Positions 59,263 through 64,000 of a stretch of 64,000 nt of DNA are shown piece after piece. Source of the stretch: Galerina marginata. Its lineage: Eukaryota > Basidiomycota > Agaricomycetes > Agaricales > Galerinaceae. Made by a program: the position numbers and the translations under genes. Where the stretch lies: positions 2,852,001 through 2,916,000 of the forward strand of contig JAECYW010000004.1 of NCBI GenBank assembly GCA_023014335.1, read 5' to 3'. A model generated the notes under the pieces. That model saw nothing but the letters and a program-made list of their open reading frames with translations. It was not told the DNA's origin and searched no databases. Every line of letters starts with the position of its first letter. The stretch's first letter is position 1.

Positions 59263-60329
59263 ATGCAGGCCTCGTTGGTCGAAAACCCCGATATTCTCGA
59301 GGTAAGCTGCCGAATTTCATTCGACCAAGCCAAAAGGGAAACTTACCCTCCTATTAGTCCGCCCTTGACCAAGCCTTCTCCCCACCCCCACGGCCATTGG
59401 TGCAGCCGGAAGTTGGTCAGGAGGAGACCAGCCTTAGACAGGAACCACAGACAGTTCAGTCTGAGTCAGTTGCGGATGCAGATCCCAGTCTTTCAGAATC
59501 TGTCGCGTCGGATGACTCCTGGAAAGTGGAGTACGAAACTCAAGTTCAATCCTGGCGTGCTCGTTCAGCTGAAGAACGTGAAAAGGCCGAAAAGGAGCGT
59601 TTGAGATGGGAGGCAATTCGCGCTATTGAGAAAGAGGAGGCTGCAAAACGAAAGGCTGCTGGCATTGTTGGCGAGATGGACGCATCCCCTCCACAATATC
59701 AAGTGGGGGAAAACTGGGAGAACGTTCCCAGCAGTAGCACCGCAGCAGAATCCTCCTCGAAGCCGGAAGAATTCCAGAATCTCGTTGGGGAGTCAGAACA
59801 CGTCGGTATCCTTTCTATTTCCCTAGCTCGAATTTTTGGAAGATCTGTACTGAAATAACTTACACTATTCTAGCTTTCTCCGTCACACATCCGTTCAGAA
59901 CCTGCAATAGGATTGCCAAGAACGCACTCACACCAAGATACTGCAATGGACGAATCGCAAAAGTGGGAGGACGTCCCATCGGTCACATCTTCTTTTCCGT
60001 CGCTGTCATATCCTGAGCACATCGAAACTCCATCACCGCCGCATCCTCAGCCTGCCTCTCAACAAGCCCCTGTTTCTGTGACACTAGCGATCTTTGATTC
60101 TTCTCTTTCGACACGCACCCGTCTAACTGCATTCTTCTCGTCTCTGGCAGTCAACCTGCTCCTTCCCTTCGTCAACGGCGTCATGCTTGGATTCGGTGAA
60201 ATCTTTGCCAAAAATATTGTCATGGACTGGTTAGGGTGGAAGCCTTCAGGACCAGGGTCAAGTGCAACGAACGTTGGTATACGGCCCAGTCCTCGAGAAC
60301 TACGGCAGAAAGAAAGCCGCTTCCGGTGA
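59263..60329 (+). CDS. MIM1/TOM13-domain mitochondrial outer-membrane biogenesis protein
   Basis: Mim1 inserts helical proteins into the mitochondrial outer membrane. Start ATG 59263 gives MQASLVENPDILE (exon 59263-59301). Exon 2 (from 59358) reads SALDQAFSPPPRPL and then a charged coiled segment (SAEEREKAEKERLRWEAIRA). The last exon ends at 60329. The C-terminal TOM13/Mim1 domain is LTAFFSSLAVNLLLPFVNGV then MLGFGEIFAKNIVMDWLGW, matching the conserved single membrane helix of the family with its small-residue and NG motif. Ascomycete Mim1 is about 110 aa; this protein is about 300 aa because of a long polar N-terminus with repeated W-E-x-V-P-S motifs. The second intron is ambiguous (59802-59873 or 59806-59910). 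Confidence 0.85.
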
Positions 60330-60492
60330 TACCCTCACCCCATTCATCATGTCATGCATTCATAACTAAAGTCCGTTCCGTACAAGACCTTTATAATGCT
60401 GATTATTTGCAGGGCAGCAATTGACCTATGAGCTGCTTAGTATGCTAATATTAAGTGGGCCGAGTAAGACTACTGATAATAGTAATAAAAAA

Positions 60493-63295
60493 CTACAATT
60501 TTGCATTCTTAGGCATCCCTCGAATGGCTTGTCGGACACCAAGATCTCCCAACACGTCCTCGGCTAGAAACAAATTTGGTCAGTATCAGGGTCGGTTGGT
60601 AATAGATCTGAGCGCACCTCCACCGAGAATACTGTGAATCAACGGTAGTCAGCCAAATGCTTTAAACGACAATACGGATAGGAACTTACGCGTCGAAGGG
60701 CACAGTGCGATGATACTGATATAATCAGTATGATAAAACCACTAAATGTATAACAGATCTATAACGTACATGTTCGATGGCACTTCCCATTCCTGTTTTG
60801 TACCTGCATAAGTTTCGGAGTCCTACACCCAAGGAAAAAACTAAACGGACCTGTCTTGGTTATACCACGACCGCCAAATATCTATTTTGAATTCGATAAA
60901 GTCGGCCACATGAGAATAAGCAAAGAAGATTTCCATCGTTACATACCTGAACAGCATCCGTTGCAGTTTCCTGTGCAGAGCGGGTGGCCAGCATTTTCAG
61001 CATGCCAATGGGCCTATTAGTATTATAGTCAGTCGTTCGGTCGGTTTATAATGGAAAGAAATCTCACCCTGCTAACTTGGCAGCTTGTTGTTTGTATGAC
61101 TACCAAAATCAATGGTAAATATATATACAATAACTGAAGCATGGGATTGAAGTTACCATATTGTTCATCTGGTAAGTAACATTCTCGAGCCAGCTTTGCA
61201 CACTTTCGACTCGTGAGATCATGGCCGCCATCTTGCTTCGAATGACTGCCTGGGAGTGCAGGGGTTTGCCAAATGCCTTCCTCTGCGAGGTCCATCTGTG
61301 ATGATGAATTAGCAGGCAGACTTGGATGCATGAAGACCTCATACTTCAGGCATTCCTCCACAATTATTCGCTGACTTCTGGCAGAAGAGCAAACCATTAC
61401 CCATCGCTCATGGTTAAAATTGCTGTCGAAAAGTGAATAGATATTCTCTTAATTGATCGTCGAGGGAAATACCTGAGCATCACGAAAATACCTCCGCCCT
61501 CGGGACCAAGGGTGTTTTCAACTGGTACCTTCACATTGTCAAATGTGATAAATGCAGTTCCTGCGGTAGGTGACTATGGCACTGTCAGAAATCAGCATCG
61601 AATCTTCGCGACATGCTCACGTAGCTAGTCTTGATGGCCTTCGTCTCAACACCGTCCCCTCTCTCAACGAGAATGACGGTAAAACCATCCTATAAAATTG
61701 GTCAGTGATTCTACGTTTATAACAACTTGAACTAGACACACATCTGTCCTACAACCAACAGTGAAGCTGTCGGAAAGTCAGCAAATATCGTCAAAATAAA
61801 CTCTCTAGACATACTAGTGGGCGAATCTGGAACGAAGTCGATTAGACCTCAGAACACGACCTCCACTCGGGCATGCAACTCACGTTCCGTTGGTTATCCA
61901 TTTCTTGGTACCATTAATGATCCAGTGCTTTCCGTCCTCAGTCTTCTTTGCGGTGGTCTTCAGACCAGCAACATCACTTCCCGCAAATGCCTCGGAAATG
62001 GCCAAGCATATTAATTTCTGTCCAGACAGAACATCGGGCACTACTTTGGCCTTAATTTCGGGGCTTCCAAAGTTCAACACCGGAGGAAGGCCAATGACGG
62101 AGCCGGACATAAGACCTTGAATCAAAACATGAATCAGAGCCCAGAACCATACTTGAATCTCGGCTTACCGTCGCCATATCCACGTCTGCCCGAACGAGCA
62201 AATTCTTGGGTGATGATTAACTGGAATGATGTTTCTTCAGATTTCCTATAGGGGGGAAACGCAGAACATGCCTCGTGGAAGTAATCGAACTGGGAGCAAC
62301 TATTAGAACGGAACGCGACAAATATGAAATGCTGCATACCTCCTCAGGTTTCACAATCCCGCCCATTAGTTCAAGACCTAAGAACCTATTGAAATCAGGG
62401 TTCGTACAATGTTTCGGAGTGCACACCTTTCAAGTGTTTGCCGGGACCCATGCGCATGGCGTGCAGATTCAACTTTCTAGAATTAAATAAATCTTGCTGT
62501 TAGACACATTGACCCCGCCTTCTGTGAAACTAGGCTACTTACGCCATGGCGTCGATGACGCTCTTACTGGGAGGTTTTCCGTCTTCCTCGCGGGCCTAGG
62601 TGAGTTTTTAATAGAAGAAAACACGCTGCAAGGATCAACACGAACAACGGCATCGGGAGTGACCACCTCGTCAACGAATTGGCGTACCGCTTTCTGGAAT
62701 TTCCGATGATTCTAAACCGGTAAGGTATAAACCAAGCCGAAGAGGGAGGAGGAGACAGTGGCGCACTTCAGTGTAATAGGGGCTCTTGAACCCGTCGGAC
62801 AACCACGTTGGCTCGGCATAAGGAACTTTGCTCAATTCTCCATCCACACGACCATGAATAACGCTCTTCTCGCCCGCAATCACACCGACTTGTAGACGAG
62901 CGTACTGGGGTTTGGTAATGACCTCATGCCTGTGGAGACCATAGAAGACTTCCGTCGCGTCTTTGCCAGCTGCATTACGACACGTCAGTAAATGCACCAC
63001 CGTCACAGAGTTTGTTTAACTGACCAACTTCTTCGTCCAGAAGAACAGCGGCACCTCCAGGGTGCAGATTTTTAAACTTTGATATGTCGTAAACTTTGGC
63101 ATCGATGACGATCCACTGCAAGAAAAACCTTTTAGATGTAGATGCGACGGCGATGACAGGGGACTAGAACATACGAGATCACCGTCTGTGTTGTGCTATA
63201 ATAAGCAGTCAGTGATTCCTCTGATAGGGTGTGAGAAACAAAGGAACCTTTGCGACTTCGTCGCGCGTAAAGCTCTTGAGTTCTTTCGAGGCCAT
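60493..63295 (-). CDS. Cytochrome b5-acyl-CoA dehydrogenase fusion, PTS1 AKL (probably peroxisomal)
   Basis: Start ATG 63295 (MASKELKSFTRDEVAKHNTD). The N-terminal domain is cytochrome b5: DLWIVIDAKVYDISKFKNLH followed by PGG, with the haem-ligand HPGG motif and a second His in VFYGLHRHEVI. After a linker (YAEPTWLSDGFKSPYYTE) comes an acyl-CoA dehydrogenase: KAVRQFVDEVVTPDA, FQLIITQEFARSGRRGYGDG, GSVIGLPPVLNFGSPEIKAK, LICLAISEAFAGSDVAGLKT, TAKKTEDGKHWIINGTKKWI, and a terminal helix AEDVLGDLGVRQAIRG. It ends MPKNAKL, a C-terminal AKL peroxisomal signal. It would carry out the first step of beta-oxidation in peroxisomes. About a dozen introns, not all placed. The cyt b5-ACAD architecture is known in fungi. 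Confidence 0.92.
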
Positions 63296-64000
63296 TGCAG
63301 GAGTAAATGAAAGTGTTGGTTAGAGATTTCAGACCTGCGAGCAGTCGGTAGTATAACCACAGACCGTCGAGGCATGTGATTTCACCCAACGGATCGGATT
63401 CAGCCCCGCTGGCCAATCGCCATAAACGGATTTGCGTTGAATCAATCTCAAATCCCGAACGGTAGATAATCCGGGGAATTAAGGCAAAGAGCTGCGTTCT
63501 CCAGCAGTGTGGTCGAAATATTCGACCACCTGGATTTGTCACCACGGCGTATTCTAATAGTTGTCTCAACTCCAGAGACACGCTCGAACTAATTCAGCCA
63601 ATCCATTCCACTGTATATTCGACGGACAAACTTAACCACATCGTTGTGTATTGCACAATAATCATATGATAAAATGAGTCGGCTGTTGGTGTGAAATTGA
63701 CGCCGGCTTGGATCAGTGGCCGCGGGCCGAATCCGGCACCTTAAGGCGCGCTTAATTATGGACCAACAACGTAAGGGTCATTCAAAGGACTCTGAATGTC
63801 AGGACGGACTTCCTATATGTACCAGGATTTCCTCGTAGGTATTCCGAACTCTGATGCTGCATATTTTGGCCACAAGCGTAAATGTGGCACTTGCATTGGG
63901 TTTTAAAGATTTACTTCATGCAGAAGACATTATTTAAAGAACCGGGGACCAACAACAGGATGAGGAAACCAGCACTGGTATTTCGTGACATGGTACAAGA
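63296..64000. other. Region upstream of the cyt b5-acyl-CoA dehydrogenase
   Basis: Promoter side of the dehydrogenase gene and the window edge. A minus-strand ORF at 63132-63581 overlaps the gene start in another frame and is a shadow. No further gene recognised. Confidence 0.4.

Overview
The window is nuclear DNA of a filamentous basidiomycete, most likely an agaricomycete. Genes are split by many GT-AG introns of about 50-60 nt. Families typical of mushroom-forming fungi are present (a DUF6534 membrane protein, a DUF6699 protein, a WC-2 photoreceptor partner), next to ordinary eukaryotic housekeeping genes. I saw no prophage, CRISPR array, bacterial operon or intact transposon. Gene models were built by hand from splice signals, frame and family knowledge, so some exon borders and starts are provisional.

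Layout. 1-6.5 kb: 3' part of KRI1 (+), a paraoxonase-like lactonase (-), a doubtful small ORF (-) and a DUF6534 seven-helix-type protein (+). 6.8-15 kb: a Na+/Ca2+-exchanger family protein (+), an intron-containing tRNA-Tyr (-), a GPI-anchored Ser/Thr-rich wall protein (-) and the PRMT5/Skb1 arginine methyltransferase (-). 15.8-26.2 kb: a small ankyrin protein (-) diverging from a WC-2 PAS/GATA factor (+), a DUF6699 protein (-), the PP1 regulator SDS22 (+) and a CCDC174-like protein (+). 26.7-32.5 kb: a degenerate coding region, then a minus-strand run of metallo-beta-lactamase, MoaD-type molybdopterin synthase small subunit, thiamine pyrophosphokinase and a CS-domain protein with a C-terminal membrane anchor. 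32.9-45.2 kb: a large disordered protein (-) diverging from ERG28 (+), an F-box/LRR-like protein (+) and a vacuolar-type Ca2+/H+ exchanger (+). 45.4-49.8 kb: two adjacent minus-strand genes that together make up peroxisomal MFE-2/FOX2. 50.6-63.3 kb: a B-type cyclin (-), an FHA/G-patch protein (-), an XLF/Nej1 end-joining factor (+), an unresolved stretch, a MIM1/TOM13 outer-membrane biogenesis protein (+) and a cytochrome b5-acyl-CoA dehydrogenase (-).

The most notable theme is peroxisomal beta-oxidation. Within 18 kb three gene products end in the peroxisomal targeting tripeptide AKL: a double short-chain dehydrogenase, a stand-alone hydratase 2 and a cytochrome b5-acyl-CoA dehydrogenase. 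Dehydrogenase and hydratase are normally one polypeptide (FOX2); here they are separate neighbouring genes with their own stop codons and targeting signals. Other points worth attention are an inverted GATCGATT/AATCGATC repeat just upstream of the WC-2 start, GC-AG introns, micro-exons down to 8 nt, two different Ca2+ exchanger genes, and a tail-anchored CS-domain protein.
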